64,000 bases of DNA, taken from the NCBI GenBank assembly GCA_011634665.1, contig WAEK01000016.1:434001-498000 (forward strand), read 5' to 3'. Shown here one piece after another: positions 13,613 to 26,472 of the stretch. Every line of letters begins with the position of its first letter. Position 1 is the stretch's first letter. The position numbers were made by a program, and so were the translations under genes. The notes below the pieces were generated by a model that was given only the letters and a program-made list of their open reading frames with translations, ran no database searches and was not told the origin of the DNA. This DNA comes from Mortierella sp. BCC40632 (lineage: Eukaryota > Mortierellomycota > Mortierellomycetes > Mortierellales > Mortierellaceae).

Positions 13613-15020
13613 GCTGGCCTGACCCCCCAGAGGGTTGGGCGGAGACACGCGTCACTTGACCTGGCTGCAAATCGAAATCGCACACCCGGTCCAAAGGCGA
13701 CTCCAGAGCAAATCACCCCCAAATGGGCCTGCATCCGGACCTCTCCCACGTACGTCGACCTTTTGCATGCACGTACAGCTCTGCTGAGATCATCTTGCCT
13801 CCGTCGCCCTGCGATTTGGGACTTTGGGGGACTTCGCCTCTCCTCTGCTCACAACGCAATTGAATATGAGCGGAGGAAAACAGCCCGCCGCGCTTCTAGA
13901 AAGGGCATCGAAGCTGTGTCGTTGGAAGAAGGGGAGCCGAGCCAGCACACCACCTTTTTCTTCTCTCTCTCCAGACAAAACGGGTTTGGTCCAAGTCGTC
14001 CAGTTACGACTCCAATTAATGGTAGTTATTATTAGCGATCCACCAACCTTATTGTGGGGACCCCTCCTCTCCTTCTCTTTGCTTCTCTTCTCTTCTCCCG
14101 CGTCCCCCCCTCCACATACACCTTACACCTTGCTTGACCAAACATCCCACTTCATCCCAAGATAACTTGGGTAAAGAGACAGCCCGGCGCCTTATCTGCG
14201 CCGACAGCCGCATCATACCACCCACTTAGATCAATGCCTTTCTCTTGTTCGCCCTCTCATCACCTATTCACTCACAAACACACAAAACGCCTCGGGCTCG
14301 ACCTCAACATCATGCCACTGACGATCGTCTCATTTGTCTTTCCCGTGGGAGTGGTGGTAGTGACGGAGGGGATGAGTTATGGGGAGAGAGAGAGAGAGAG
14401 TCCAGAGTCCAGGGTATTTTTTTTTCTCCCGCTCTCTATTTTTCGTTTGTTAAAAGAATACATTCGCCCCGCAGAGAGTGACGAATGGGAACCAGCTGAG
14501 CAAAGCAGAAGCGACGCGATTGACTTTATTCTCCCCCCTTTCCCAAATGAGCTATACCTTTTTTTTTTTTTTTTTTTTTTCTTGATAGTACTTCAGTGTG
14601 CATTTGGTGACCCTGGTGGTATTTCAGCAGTGTTCGAGAGTTACATCCTGTTATCCTGAAGGTCTGAAAGGTCAAAGGTCCAGGGTCAAAAGGGTCGCGT
14701 CCAATTGTGTTTGGTCCGTTGTGGTTTTAGTTCATTTTGGTATCAACAGAGAGAGAGAGAGAGAGAAAGAGAAAGCAAAAGAGATAAGAAAAGAAAAATA
14801 ACGAGAAAGGAGGAAGGAGAGGGATAATGAAAAGAGGAAGGGGGAGGAGGATCTTTCCCGCATGACGCATCGTACTTCCCTGTGTGAGAGAAAAGAGGTC
14901 GCGTTTTTTTTTTGCATCTCCTTTCTTCCTCTTACTTTTTTTTTAGTCGCGATACCGTTGAAGAAGAGTTCGGCATGATTATCGCCGTAACGCGCAAGCC
15001 CATTTTTTTTTGGGATATCC

Positions 15021-15065
<45 letters not shown>

Positions 15066-16147
15066 AGAGTAGAATCTTTTTTTTTTCCTTTTCGTGAAAA
15101 AAAAGTCCTTGGGGAAAGCAATCGATTCTCTCTCTCTCTCTCTCTCTCTCGTGGACAAGATCAACACAAAAAGGCGCGTGCGCTGAGCAAAAAGAAAAGA
15201 TCGTCTTTGCCTCCGATAGTGGTGGTGGTGATGGTGGTGATGGACCATGTCGCGCGCCGAGTTATTTTCGTGTCTCCACTAGTCTTGTACTTGTGGGCTT
15301 CCTAGTGATTTTTTTTTTTTTTTTTTTTTTGTTGGGTAGCTTGGCCGGTCAAGATTGATAATGGGGGAGGATGAGGCGTTCAGACAGAGTAGTTGTCCAC
15401 TTTCGGCACCGGTTCTCTCAGGGTCCATGGCTCCATGGAGCGACATGTGGACACATGCATGAAGATGCATGGAGATGCATGCATGTCCTACACATTGCTT
15501 TTGGAGCCCGGTTGCACGATGTGCCCAAAGGAAAAAAAAAAAAAATGAACGTCACGAAGAAGGCCTGTTCTTGTCCTGCGTCTCGCCGTCATTCGATATC
15601 TTGGTCGACATGCACAAGTCGCAAGGGGAAACCGGGTGCACGTTCCATAGCTGAAGGAGAGAGAGGGTGGGTCGTTTTTTTTTTTTTTTTTCTTTTTTTT
15701 CTCACACTCTTTCTTCGTCTCATTGTTGGATGGTGCATGAACACCTCGACTTGGCTTGGCTGTTGTAGTAGAGTATGGGCCTCTCCTTCTCCTTCTTTCT
15801 TCAGTCAGTGTCGCATTTCGCCATTCAAAGTCCCCTATCCGAGACATTCGAAGGGTGAGAAAAGAGTGAGGGTGTGTCAGCAATTCTACATTGGAGTCCT
15901 TATTTTTTTTTTTCTTTCTCTCACTCCAGCTAGAAAGACCCCGTTCCTCTCCCCAATGTTAAGAAGTAGTAAAAAGACAGACACCTGGTGGTGATTAGTA
16001 TGGAGGGGAAAGTGAAGGGTATTCCTTTTTTGCTTTTTTTTATTTACAAACAACTTTCTGTAGTTGGGGAGGAGAGGAAAAAAATATGAGATGGATTCGC
16101 CACACCTGCAAGAAAAAAGAGAATTGTCTGGGAACAACATCTCTTTT
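13613..16147. other. 2.5-kb low-complexity intergenic region
   Basis: It holds upstream sequence of the C2/CBM gene, T runs (14561-14580, 15310-15330, 15677-15692), (GA)n at 15026-15062, (CT)n at 15127-15150, a GA-rich block at 14744-14850 and a short GATGCATG-type repeat near 15456-15483. Long open frames here are by-products of these tracts. No protein-like sequence was recognised. Confidence 0.5.
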
Positions 16148-16903
16148 TTAGGCCTCGCGATGCTCAGCCTTCTTGAGGGCGCTGTCTGCCTTGTGGTTCT
16201 TGTAAAGGGCAAAGGCACCGGCAGCGAGGGCAGCAGCACCGGCAGCGAGGGCAGCGTCTTGAGCAGACTCGGTATTGTCAGCCTTCTTGAACTTGGCCTG
16301 GTGCTTGGGAACAATCACAGTCTGTCCAGTGTGGCTCTCAGCAAGGCTTCGGCCAGCAGCACCACCATCGTGAGGTGCCTGGCCGGGACCAAGAATGTAA
16401 ATTGAGAGGTAGATCTGACCACGGGCCTTGCCCTTGGCGCTGTGGAGCTCAAAAGTGCCAGCGATGTGTTGGTTAGGTGCACGGAAGACTTGGTCCAAGG
16501 GGATAGCGGTAAAGGCAATGGGCTGATCCATTGACTTCTCCTCATCGTAGACATCGACGTAGATGACCTGGTTCTCAGGAGTGAATCCCTCAAGGATCAC
16601 AGACTCGTTCCAGACGGGGTTCTTGCCTGCATTCTTGTGGGTCTTGGTCTTCTTGACGGCATTCTTGTTGTCAAGATCGAGAGTGAACTTGGCATAGGGA
16701 TCGTTCTTTCCGAAGCTCTATTAGCGTGAAAAAAAAAGAGAGAGAGAGAGCAGACAGGTCGTCAGTCGTTGCCTACATGTCGAAAGACGGAAAGCATGTG
16801 TATACCTTCAGACTAAAAAGAAAGAAATTGCGTGGAAAAAAAGTAATACCTCGACATCTTCGAGGCCAGAGGCTCCGTAGGCGATGATCTGAATGGAAGA
16901 CAT
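16148..16903 (-). CDS. Small C2 domain protein
   Basis: Two exons, 16850-16903 and 16148-16717, give 207 residues. The C2 fold covers residues 1 to about 130, with the start MSSIQIIAYGASGLEDVE, FGKNDPYAKF, AGKNPVWNES and the acidic loop DVYDEEKSMDQ. These acidic positions may bind calcium. A linker leads to an Ala-rich hydrophobic segment near residue 175 (ALAAGAAALAAGAFALYKN) and a short charged tail ending EHREA. It resembles the N-terminal half of the C2/CBM gene 2.7 kb away: same strand, same intron position after DVE, and similar spacing of C2 motifs. The two are probably an old tandem duplication. The role is likely membrane attachment or trafficking; no partner can be named. Confidence 0.87.
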
Positions 16904-17032
16904 GATAGGAGTTGAGTCTTGGGTGGTAAGGAGAAGAGAGTCTGGTAGAGAGTGTGAGAAAAGAAGAAAGAGTCCTTGAAGTGGCAGAAGGGTGTGGTGG
17001 ATAAGAGATTGACAATGGTTGGGTAGCGAGGG

Positions 17033-17040
17033 TATTTATA
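17033..17040 (-). promoter_or_regulatory. TATA box of the small C2 gene
   Basis: TATAAATA on the minus strand, 130 bases before the start codon at 16903; position and spacing match the TATA box of the C2/CBM gene. Confidence 0.6.
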
Positions 17041-18598
17041 CATCTAAGTGGTGGGAGCGAGAATAGGGAGAGGAAGCAAGCAGTGCTCATGGTGTGATTA
17101 CGCGAACAGGCGCGGCCAACAGACACAGGCACGGCCCACTGGGACTGGGTTTGGTTTTGCCCTATTGGGATAAAAGTAAAGGCCTAATTCGCCCTTGGTT
17201 GTCTGGTGACATTGTGGCATGAGAGACTAGTCCCGCCCTACGTACAAACAGTAGCTCTTGACTCAAGGCTCAATTGGCCCTGACGCTGGAGTAAGAAGAC
17301 GCCATTTGGTAATATCATCGCGGACTCTTTCCCCTTTTCTCTTTTCCTTTTGATTGTACCCCTGGTAGAAAGACTATAGGACTCAGTTGAGAGCCCTGGT
17401 ATGGTTCAACGGATTATCTTTTTTATCTTCCTGGCTCCAGGCCTATCCTTGTCGAGGCCATTCCTCTCGCCTCGGCTGTATCGTCGGGGCAATATCGTAC
17501 CTATCCTCTGGACAGGTGCCACTCAAAGGCGTAGGTCTAACCTCGTTGAGGCTCTCAGGCATCGACTTGGGTGCAAAAGATGTGGTCGCTCCTGGTGGGT
17601 TGGGTGCGTGGACGTGAGTGAGACGTGATCGATTGGTTTAAATGGATTGGTGGATTAGGTTGAATGTTGGTCGGGATATTTGCACCCGTCTAATGCGACA
17701 AACGGATTGCCGGGGCCCTGTTAAAGAGCAAAAGAGGTGAAGGGTATCAGCAGATGCTATTATTGCACCCAAGTATAGCTCCCAGGTTCTGTCTTCGTGT
17801 TCCTGACTCGACAGCAGGGGACAAGGAATCGCAGGTCAAAATTTACATATGAAAATACATACAGAGAACTCCTTTTGGTTAGGGTAGAGCTAACTCAAGG
17901 TCATTAACATTTTGTGCCTGAAGCGACAAGACTGTGATTCTTAGGAAAAAGAAAAATCCAGTGGCAATCGTGTCTTTTGTGCTTGCCATGTTGGTATTCA
18001 GGGGAAAGGGTCACTTTGGCATTTGTGCAAAACCCCCAGTCCAGAGGAGAAAGAGGGGAGGCAGGTTCATGCAATGATACCCAGTGGCTGTCCACTCCAA
18101 AAAAGAAAAGAAACAGGCTTTCAGGAGGAGGATGCAACTTTAGTGCCTGGGTCTTCCCCAAAAGGGCCCAAGTCCAAGGAGCTTCTGTCCAGGCCAAAGG
18201 CGCGGCAAAGTGACGGTGTATACGTACGCGATGATGTATTGGATCCAATAGTCCAAGTGAGGCGCGTCTATTTTCGGGCAGCCCCGCTATTGGGGGTCAA
18301 TGTATTACCCGCGCATATCCACGCAGAGTTGGGGCCTGTTGTATAGATCCTGCTTACTCTCTTGTTGACAAACCTTCCTTTTCTCTCAATTTGCCCCAGT
18401 GCCCATGTGTGCGTGTGCGTGTCCTTGGAGTGGCTCTGCGCGGGCCTTGCATGAATCGTCCTTGAATCTATCGCGCTCATTTGCACCTTTGGGAAGTTGA
18501 AGGGAGGAGGGAGGAACAATGTTGCATCGAACTGCAGCAATACCTGGTCTCTCTTTGGTGTAGACCAGATGCTTTGTCCCACGCCCGAGACGAATATA

Positions 18599-18629
<31 letters not shown>

Positions 18630-20227
18630 CAACAGCACCCCCTACCCCCTGTTCCCAACCAACCCAGGCTTTCTTCTTTCTTCTTTTTCTTTTCTTTCAC
18701 TTTGTCTATTCTGGCTTTCTTCCCAACACTATGCTGAACCCCCTCTTCTTGCAATGCAAGAGCAAAGGGTAGGCTATCCTCCTCAAGACCTTTGCCAACC
18801 CTTTGCAATCAAGACAGGTTGGGGACACATAAATACAGGAACAGGACATTGGAGCTTGAGAAAGATGTTCTCGATCCCTTCAGCTCACCCATTGCTTCTG
18901 AGCGAGGGTGAAGGAAAGAAAAATGAAGGGGCCAGAGGCAGGATTTTTTTCTCTCTCCCAGTCTCTCTCTCATGCACACACTCTTTCTTTCTTCACTCAC
19001 ACTTTGACCTTGTCCGCATTTTTTTTTTTTTTTTTTTTTTAATGGGATGGCAGGGCAGGAAAAAGAAAGAGAATCCAAGGCCCTATTGTTCCCTTTGCTG
19101 GCCTTTTTGTTTTTGAATTGGCAAAGACGATGGAGTGGGAAAAAAGAGGCGCAATAGCTCCTTCCAAACGCGGGAATGCCCTATCGCAGCCTTCGCTCCC
19201 AGCGGACAAGCCAAGATTCAGTAGCAACGAAGAGAGAGAGAGAGAGAGAGAGAGAAAGGAGGAGGAGGAGGAAGAGTGAGCCTTGGTTTTCTCCCCTCCC
19301 CCCTCTCTATTTGCTCATCTAATCTTTCACCTGATGGTTTCACTTTTTCCCTAATTGATACCTCTCCTCTTTCTCTTTCTCTTTTCCACCCACTACCTCT
19401 CTCTCTCTCTCTCTGTTCCCAGGGAAAGGGAAAAAAAAAGGACAGGAGAAGAAGGCAAGAGATTGTTTGACGCATAGGATCGATCCAAAGAAACTGGACA
19501 GGGGACATGGACAATTGGACTATGGCTATGCGCAAGGGTTCCAGACCAGGGTACTCAAACAGCCACACAAAAAAAGGATCGCCTTAGAAACATCCTCCAC
19601 ATCTATTATTGTGCCAACAAGGGCAGTTGCCAGAACTGTAGTTGCCGAGGTATCTTGGGGGGAACACAGGCTGCGGTAACCGTCGTGATGCTAGTTGCGA
19701 TGGAGACGAACGTTGTGAATGACACAAGCTAGACAAGTCTCATGTGGAAAGATGATAGAGAATTGAGATCTAGTTGCCTTGACAGGCTGACTCCATCGGG
19801 ATATGAGGGAAGTAGATGTTTTGCAAGTCTGCTGTAAGCGTTCGTATGGTTCTGTAGCGTTGATTGAGATTTACTTGGGGTTCGTGATTGCGGCTCTTGC
19901 AGATGATTAAGTGTAGAAGGAGGGAGGCTAGAATAGTGCCTTTTCGATGGTTCCTGTAGTGATTCTTGTGAGTTTTACGGGTAGCTCTGCGATTCGAGGG
20001 TCTTCAGGAAAGAGGCAATGGTGATTCGATGCAATAATTGTCCTTTTATTGTCCCGCGAAATGTATTTTTCTGATAGATATCCCAAGGGCGTATGCGATT
20101 GAGAGGTCTGGCGTCAACAGGACTATACTCTTTCCGATGTAAGTGCCTGTTTTCCACACGGACTTCATTTTGAACGGTCTAACAATTACTATCAGAGGAT
20201 TATTGCCCTTTTCACCTGTTTTTGACT
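17041..20227. other. 3.2-kb intergenic region, no supported gene
   Basis: T runs at 18600-18629 and 19019-19040, a (GA)n tract at 19231-19255, and otherwise unique sequence with short open frames lacking splice support or recognisable motifs. Confidence 0.45.
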
Positions 20228-22150
20228 TCAGTCTGCGCTGCTTAATTGAGGATTAACAGCTCCCTTCGCAGTAACCCCATGCAACGGACCGTGTAAAATC
20301 CACGAAAATAAGAGTGGAAAAAACAAAAACAGATGAAATGGAGAATACGTTCGGATCCTAGTAACACGGGCTGGCGACGTTTGCAATCTCGGGAGTTGCA
20401 CTTTGCGTGTTGGCGTTATCAGTGTATGTTGATTGGACGGAGGCACATCTGCCTCGAGTGCTTCATTACTATCACCCCTGTCGCCATCGCTATCAACATT
20501 CCGGTTGGAGGGGGTTTCATGGATGATCTCTTTGTTGATTTGAAGCAGCTGTTTCGTTACCAGCAAATACTTCAAACTTCGCAGGTTGAGCTTAAACTGG
20601 GAAATATCATCCGCCAGCTTGAAATGCCTTAGATGTGGTTTGAAGCGTACAACGTGTCCGCCTGGACAGTTTGCGTACAATGTCATCAATGATGAGCCTA
20701 TAGGAAAATGAGGCGTCTTCAGTCCTCTGTTTAGCAACTTTTCGAGTTTCCTCTCCGACTCTATACAAAGATACCAAGATCAACGGATACCATACTAGAG
20801 ACAATGCATCTCACTAACGTCAACTCATGCCATCGTGTCCTCACATGCAACCCTGCAAGACGGTTCCTGAGCATGTCATGCAGAGTCCATATGTCCTTTT
20901 GAGTGTCGAAGCGAAACTTGCTGCCAGTGGTGTCGAACTCTTTGACTGTTTCCTTGAATCTGGACAAGACCATCACATCAGGCTCTCATCTTCTTCCTCT
21001 CAAGAATTCCATCGATCGGCAATGTACGTTTATCATTCCTCCTCGCTGCCGCACCATCGCTTGCGAGTTCTCCGAGCGCTGCAACCAGATCCTGAACATC
21101 TCGCAGTAGTGAATTGATAATACCAAACATGTCGTTGCGGTAAATGACTCTTTTTGCTTGCTTTTCAATGGATCGGGTCGTTGGCAATACAGTCCAAGCC
21201 TATGAACAGTGGAGAGTAAATGTTTAGGACATGAAAAATAGTTTTTCATTTACAAATATACGCTTGTGTCAGGACGGTGACCGTGCCATGTCTCCACTGC
21301 AATTCTAATCCATCTAAGAGCTCAGTCGATGTCATTTGATACTGTTGTCCTGCACTAATATTCTTTGATGCTTCTATCAAGACATCTTCCATACATCTCC
21401 CACACATCGACCACTACACTGTAAGGCCCAGAGGTGTCATCGATCCAGCGTTCCCACCATTGCCTCGAACCCCTGATTAGTCCCGTCTACATCCTACACA
21501 TATGGGTGCAAGTGCTTGTTATTTGTCGAGTAATACCTCAGCATTTGATCAAACTGCAGCAGACTACTTACTTCTAGGGCGCTGTTCGCTTTTCTCTTTC
21601 TTGACGACGACTCCTGCAGAAGTTCCTTCTTGGATGGGGTATCTGTGAGAGGATGAATATTTGCCAAAAGCACATTAGCGGACGTCCTTCCCACACCGAC
21701 CAGTCCTGAGTTTTGGTGGCTCCTATCGGATTCGAAATGACCCATTATAAACACTTACGATGGCTCTCTCTTGGACTTGATGATACTTCATGATCTGCGT
21801 CCTCAAGTTGCTCCGTTGACGATTCAAGAACGGCGAATGCTCTTTTTGCGACAATCATGCAATTGTAGTATTAATCAAGGTCGGCAGCCGTCATGGGTCG
21901 CGCTGTTTTGGCAATCGTACTGATGATTGAGTTCTGTGCTTGAGGATAGGTCCTTCATCCATCCAGCCCACTCACAACGCAGCTTTTGAGCTACTTTCAC
22001 ATTTGGTAGTGCCCGACTTTGGATGTACTGTGCAGGGTCAAATATGGGGCGTCGAGATTGTGAAAGAAAGTACCCTGCTCCAGCACGCCTAAAGTTGATT
22101 TCCTTTTTCCACTTCTCTTGACCACAAAAAGCATCTGGTGTTAGCCACGA
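20228..22150 (-). pseudogene. Broken multi-exon gene of unknown function
   Basis: Minus-strand pieces have protein-like composition and intron-like joints but no continuous frame. Examples are a piece containing CGRCMEDVLIEASKNIS near 21330-21420, one with MFGIINSLLRDVQDLVAALG near 21060-21150, one with DTQKDIWTLHDMLRNRLAG near 20850-20920, and a last one with GGHVVRFKPHLRHFKLADD near 20600-20700. GTAAGT-type donors occur, for example after the coding stretch ending near 21572. In-frame stops interrupt several pieces. I do not recognise the family. It may be a decayed member of a lineage-specific family, or a live gene with more introns than I could resolve. Confidence 0.3.
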
Positions 22151-22250
22151 TCAAACAGAATATGTGAAAACGACTACTGTGCGATATCAAGTGCTAATGG
22201 TCAAAACAGAAAGCATGCTGCTCTCCATTCACAACTCGTATCCTTCCAGT

Positions 22251-22712
22251 CAGTCGCGATTGCCAATCTAATCCCCACTACAGTGGAGCGAAAGGGTTTG
22301 ACAGGATCATGCCGGATTATACAGAGGGCAAAAGCGTGGATTTGCGTGCTGTAGTCGTTCATGATCCACGAAAACGAACCCAGACAATGCGGCCCTGAAT
22401 CCTAACCGTTGTTGCGTTCCGATTGCTGTTGCAACAACAGATGCCAGGGTGGCAGAGTAGGGCAGACCGAAAAAAGACCAGTATTCATCCAAGTTGTCAG
22501 TCGCGATTGCCAATCTAACCCCCACTACAGTGGAGCGAAAGGGTTTGACAGGATCATGCCGGATTGTACAGAGGGCAAAAGCGTGGATTTGCGTGCTGTA
22601 GTCGTTCATGATCCACGAAAACGAACCCAGGCAATGCGGCCCTGAATCCTAACCGTTGATGCATTCCGATTGCTGTTGCAACAACAGATGCCAGGGTGGC
22701 AGAGTAGGGCAG
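22251..22712 (+). repeat. Tandem duplication, two 215-bp copies, 247-bp period
   Basis: Copies at 22251-22465 and 22498-22712 differ at only a handful of bases, separated by a 32-bp unique spacer. Each contains the short palindromic core GCTGTTGCAACAACAG. The near identity points to a recent duplication. Confidence 0.9.
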
Positions 22713-22822
22713 GCAACATTGGATAGAAACAATGAATGTCCTACTCATTTACCTTCGTGTTCGAGGTCAAGCGCAATAGATGAACCAGACACAATATACT
22801 CCACAAATCAAAACGAGACTAG

Positions 22823-22838
22823 GGAGAGAGAGAGAGAG

Positions 22839-22891
<53 letters not shown>
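22823..22891 (+). repeat. Compound (GA)n(GT)n microsatellite
   Basis: About 9 GA units run directly into about 25 GT units. Confidence 0.95.
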
Positions 22892-22892
<1 letters not shown>

Positions 22893-23418
22893 GATGGATG
22901 GGTGAGAGGAGAGAGAGATGGAAGGATTATGGGTAACCTAAGTTGTAACTCGTAATAGAATTTAAAAATGCGGGTCTTGTGTGGGTTGGAGCAAAAGGAC
23001 ACCTCAAAAAAAAAAAAAAAGGTGTAACCAACCAATCTGCTAGGACAAACGTAGCAGAGAGTATAGAGCATCTACCATGCGGTTGCTTTATAACGCCCGA
23101 GTCACACAGGCAGTTTACTTTTGTTGGGAGTCGTCCCAAAGTATATGTTTTTTTTTTTTTTTTTTTAGTACACTTGGTTCGCAACCAAGGATACAATAGA
23201 GGGCAATCAAAACTATTTGTCCAAAGATGCGGAGAGTGGGGGGGAGGGGAGAGAGGGATATTGCAATAGGAGGAGGATGGGGGAAAGAAAAGAAAAAAAG
23301 AAAAAGTCGCTTCATAATGCTACAAAAAGTTTGTCTGCCTCCTGTTTCCTTTGTCATATTCCTTTCTCTTTTCTCTCTCTTTCTCTTTTCTTATCATCGC
23401 TGCATTTTTTTTTTTTTT

Positions 23419-25434
23419 TTAAGCTGATTGAGACTTCTTGGCTGAGGCAGCAGTGTTGCCGACATGGGTCAGGCCAATCTCTTCAAAGTACTTGTGGAAG
23501 AGGGGGATCAATTGCTGAGCCACCGTGAATGAGAACACGAGCTTGGGACCAACGACCAGGATCTTGGGGATAAGACCCTTGAAGAAAGCGCCCATACCCT
23601 CATGCCTGACCATGTTCCTGATAATACTCACACCACTCTCGGGATTGTCAAAGTTACGGTTCTGGATTCGAGTCTTGACCACATCCAATGGAGCTGCCAC
23701 CGTGATTGAAGCAACAGAACCACCGATCGATGCACAAAAGTTTTGGAAAAAGGTCGCCTTGCTATAGTCCTCGAGACCGAAAACCCATTCCTTTACAAAT
23801 GCATTCCCGCCAAACAATGCAAAAGATCCTGGAGCATTTCGAGCCGCCGTCCACATTGCTCCTCTGCAGTAGAAGGAAGAACCATGGAGAGCAGGGAGAG
23901 AAAGGGGGGGAGGGAGAGAGTGCATACGTTAGTTATTTTACACACAGCAGCTGTGAGCACCAGGGGCAAAGTTCGAGGTATCTACCTAGATTTAATAGAA
24001 AATCGTCCATGTACGCGTTGTTTTTTTTGTTTTTTCTTTTTCTTACCTGTACAGACCCATTCCTTCATCCGCAACAATCTTGAACACACCCCGACCTCGG
24101 AAGGCTTCTGGGTTGGTCTGTCGTTTGATCTTGAGCACGTCCAGAGGCAGCAAGGCGATCTCACCAATTCCAACCAACGATCCAGCCGTGGCATGCATCA
24201 TGGTCTTGCCATTCTTTTCACCAAACACAGAGTTGAACGAACGCTTGTAATGTTGGTTCAGGAATTCATTCACAAAGGGTTGACCTCCAAACTTGTAAAT
24301 GCGTTGGAGAATCTTGTATCCTGCTGCAAACCCCAATCCTGGGAATAGCGATGCATATTTTTTGAGAAAGGGTGCGCTTGCAGCCTCCTTGAAAATAGCG
24401 GTGTTGGCCTTGGCAAAACCGACGCTCAATGGCTGACCCGAGACAAACAACTATTTGAAGTGTAGACAAAATGAATCAAAGAAAAGACATCGTTGGGGGT
24501 GTGTGCGTGCGTGTATGTTTTATCCCCACAGAGTTAGTCAATTGGTGGTCTTGGAACGTGCGAACAAACAACTGTCCATCTCGAACCAGCGGTTCATTAG
24601 TTTGTGTTTATGGGTTGGTTTCTTTCTCTCTCCCTCTCCTTTTTTTTTTTTTTTTTTTTCATTCTCATGTGAGATTCATTTTTTTTTCTGTGCTGTCTTG
24701 GACGCAACATCCAAGCACCCCTCACCCTCACATACACACCACGCCTGGTTGGCCTTCTGGTATTGCAGCCTTTTTTTCCCGGATTCTTCCGATGGTCCCA
24801 AGTCATGTACATCCTAGACACATTTTGTCATTCTGTTCAAAGTAAAGGAACCTCTCCTACTCCTCTCCCTCATTCTCCTTCTCCTCTTCCTTGAGTCTTC
24901 AGAGGCTAGAGAAGAGTGAAATGGGCGAGTGTTGGGGTTGGTGTAGGGTAAGAATCCAGTTCTCCTCCAGTCTTTTCCAGTGCTTGCTTGTTGACAATGT
25001 CCATACAGAAGAAGAGAACAAAAGTAAAGAGGACCTTTTGTGGGGATCCATGTACTACGAGAGGTTCTTTTTTTTTTTTTTGCCCAACGGCATGCATAGG
25101 AAACGACTAGGCGTGTCTCTATTAAGCTTTCATCAGACCCAAGCTGATGGAAAATGAGGAGAGAGAAAGGGAGGATCGTGCTTTTGGTTTGCCCACTTTT
25201 TTTTCCCTTCTTTGTTCTTTCATCCCCACTCTGCCAAAGGACCGTGTGAGTGAGTGAGTGAGTGTGTGTGTGTTTTTTTTTTCCTCTTACCCTGCTCTGA
25301 TTGCTCATGAGCCGTTTTGCAATCGTGTCAATGGGATGAAAGATCATCAACTCAAGGAATCCAGACGTGCCAGACCCACAGAACCGCGCTGCAGCGGACT
25401 CTGAATGCTTGCTCTTGGACATTGGTGGCGACAT
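23419..25434 (-). CDS. GGC1: Mitochondrial GTP/GDP carrier GGC1 (3 exons)
   Basis: Mitochondrial carrier family protein of the inner membrane. In yeast Ggc1 (Yhm1) imports GTP in exchange for GDP and is needed for mtDNA maintenance and iron balance. Exons: 25291-25434, 24047-24450, 23419-23863, giving 330 residues. The three carrier repeats show their signatures: FHPIDTIAKR near residue 33, LPLDVLKIKR in the middle, and APLDVVKTRIQ in the third. LFPGLG, KFGGQPF, GSLIGIGE-like GSLVGIGE and TAARNAPGSFALFGGNAF match the Ggc1 subfamily specifically rather than carriers in general. The first intron (24451-25290) is 840 bases, much longer than most introns here. The 3' end abuts a T run that supplies the stop codon context. 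A GA-rich plus-strand block at 25690-25810 lies in its upstream region. Confidence 0.95.
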
Positions 25435-26472
25435 CCTTATTCTCCTCTTATGTCTTGTACTCTCTCTATTATATTTTTTTTTATGCTCTTTGTCCTGGAC
25501 TAGAGATGACGACCAAAGCGCGATGGACTCTTGCGGAGGAGGAAAGGGATCCTGAAGGAGCTCGTTTGCAAAGAGGCAAATTCAATAGTCGGGCAATAGT
25601 CGGGGGCAGGGAACCGAAAAAAGAAAAAAAAATAGTAATAAAGAAGAGCGCAGGAAACAAAGAATAAAACGTGGGAATAGGCAAAGACAAGGATACTAGC
25701 AAAGAGAGAAGAGAGGAGAAGAGAGGAGAGAAGAGAGAAGAGATGAGAAAGAAGAGAGAGATGAGATGAGAAGGGAAGAAAGAAGAGAAAGAGAGAGAGA
25801 GAGAGAGTGGGCGTGTGTGTGTGATAGGGTGGCCCGTTCTTTTTCGCCTTTGGCCCGAAAAACTTGCGCCCGTCCCTCATTCCACGTGAGCTGTTAATGT
25901 TGGCTTTTGCTTTTTTTTTTTTTTTTTTTTTCGTTCTTTTCGTTTTTTTTTTAGTTTATAGTTCTCCGGTTGCATTAATGCTGCAGCGAGAAGGGCAGGG
26001 ATACCAAGAGAAAAAGGGTAGGAGATCTATTACCATTAATACATTGAGGCTGATACTCATGGCGAAGCAAACCGAAGCTGCCTTCGCCAGCCCATGCCAA
26101 GATTGCAGGGAGAAGGGGAGAGAGTAACATGACTCAGTGATACAAGCTGAACGGCACAAAAACGTAACCCAGGAAATGAGTTCACAAGAACCCTGTGCAC
26201 CTCATCCGCCACCCGATCTCGTCTCTTCATTTAGCCCATGCTTTGGCGACCGTTATTGTATTTCTTCTCTCTTTCTCTCTTTCTCTCTCTCTTTCCTTCT
26301 TCCTCTTCTTCATCTTCATCTGCTTCATCTTTTTCTAATCCACTTTCTCTCTCTTTCTTTCTCACTCACACTCGCACACACGCCCACACACCTACACCCA
26401 CTTATCAACCCACTCATCCACTCACCCACTCACCACACATACACTCTCCAGCTCGTTCACTCTCATCCAGCC
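25435..26472. promoter_or_regulatory. Divergent promoter region, GGC1 / beta-lactamase-fold gene 1
   Basis: About 1 kb between the two start codons, with a GA-rich block at 25690-25810 on the GGC1 side, a T run at 25912-25932, and a pyrimidine-rich leader at 26265-26345 on the other side. No TATA box stands out. Confidence 0.5.

Noticed and set aside
14732..15248. Long minus-strand frames of Ser/Leu and Arg/Glu repeats
   Set aside because: Produced entirely by GA/CT microsatellites; no conserved residues or splice context.
26137..26472. Upstream extension of beta-lactamase-fold copy 1
   Set aside because: Low-complexity Ser/His/Pro translation of a CT- and CA-rich leader; copy 2 supports the start at 26473.
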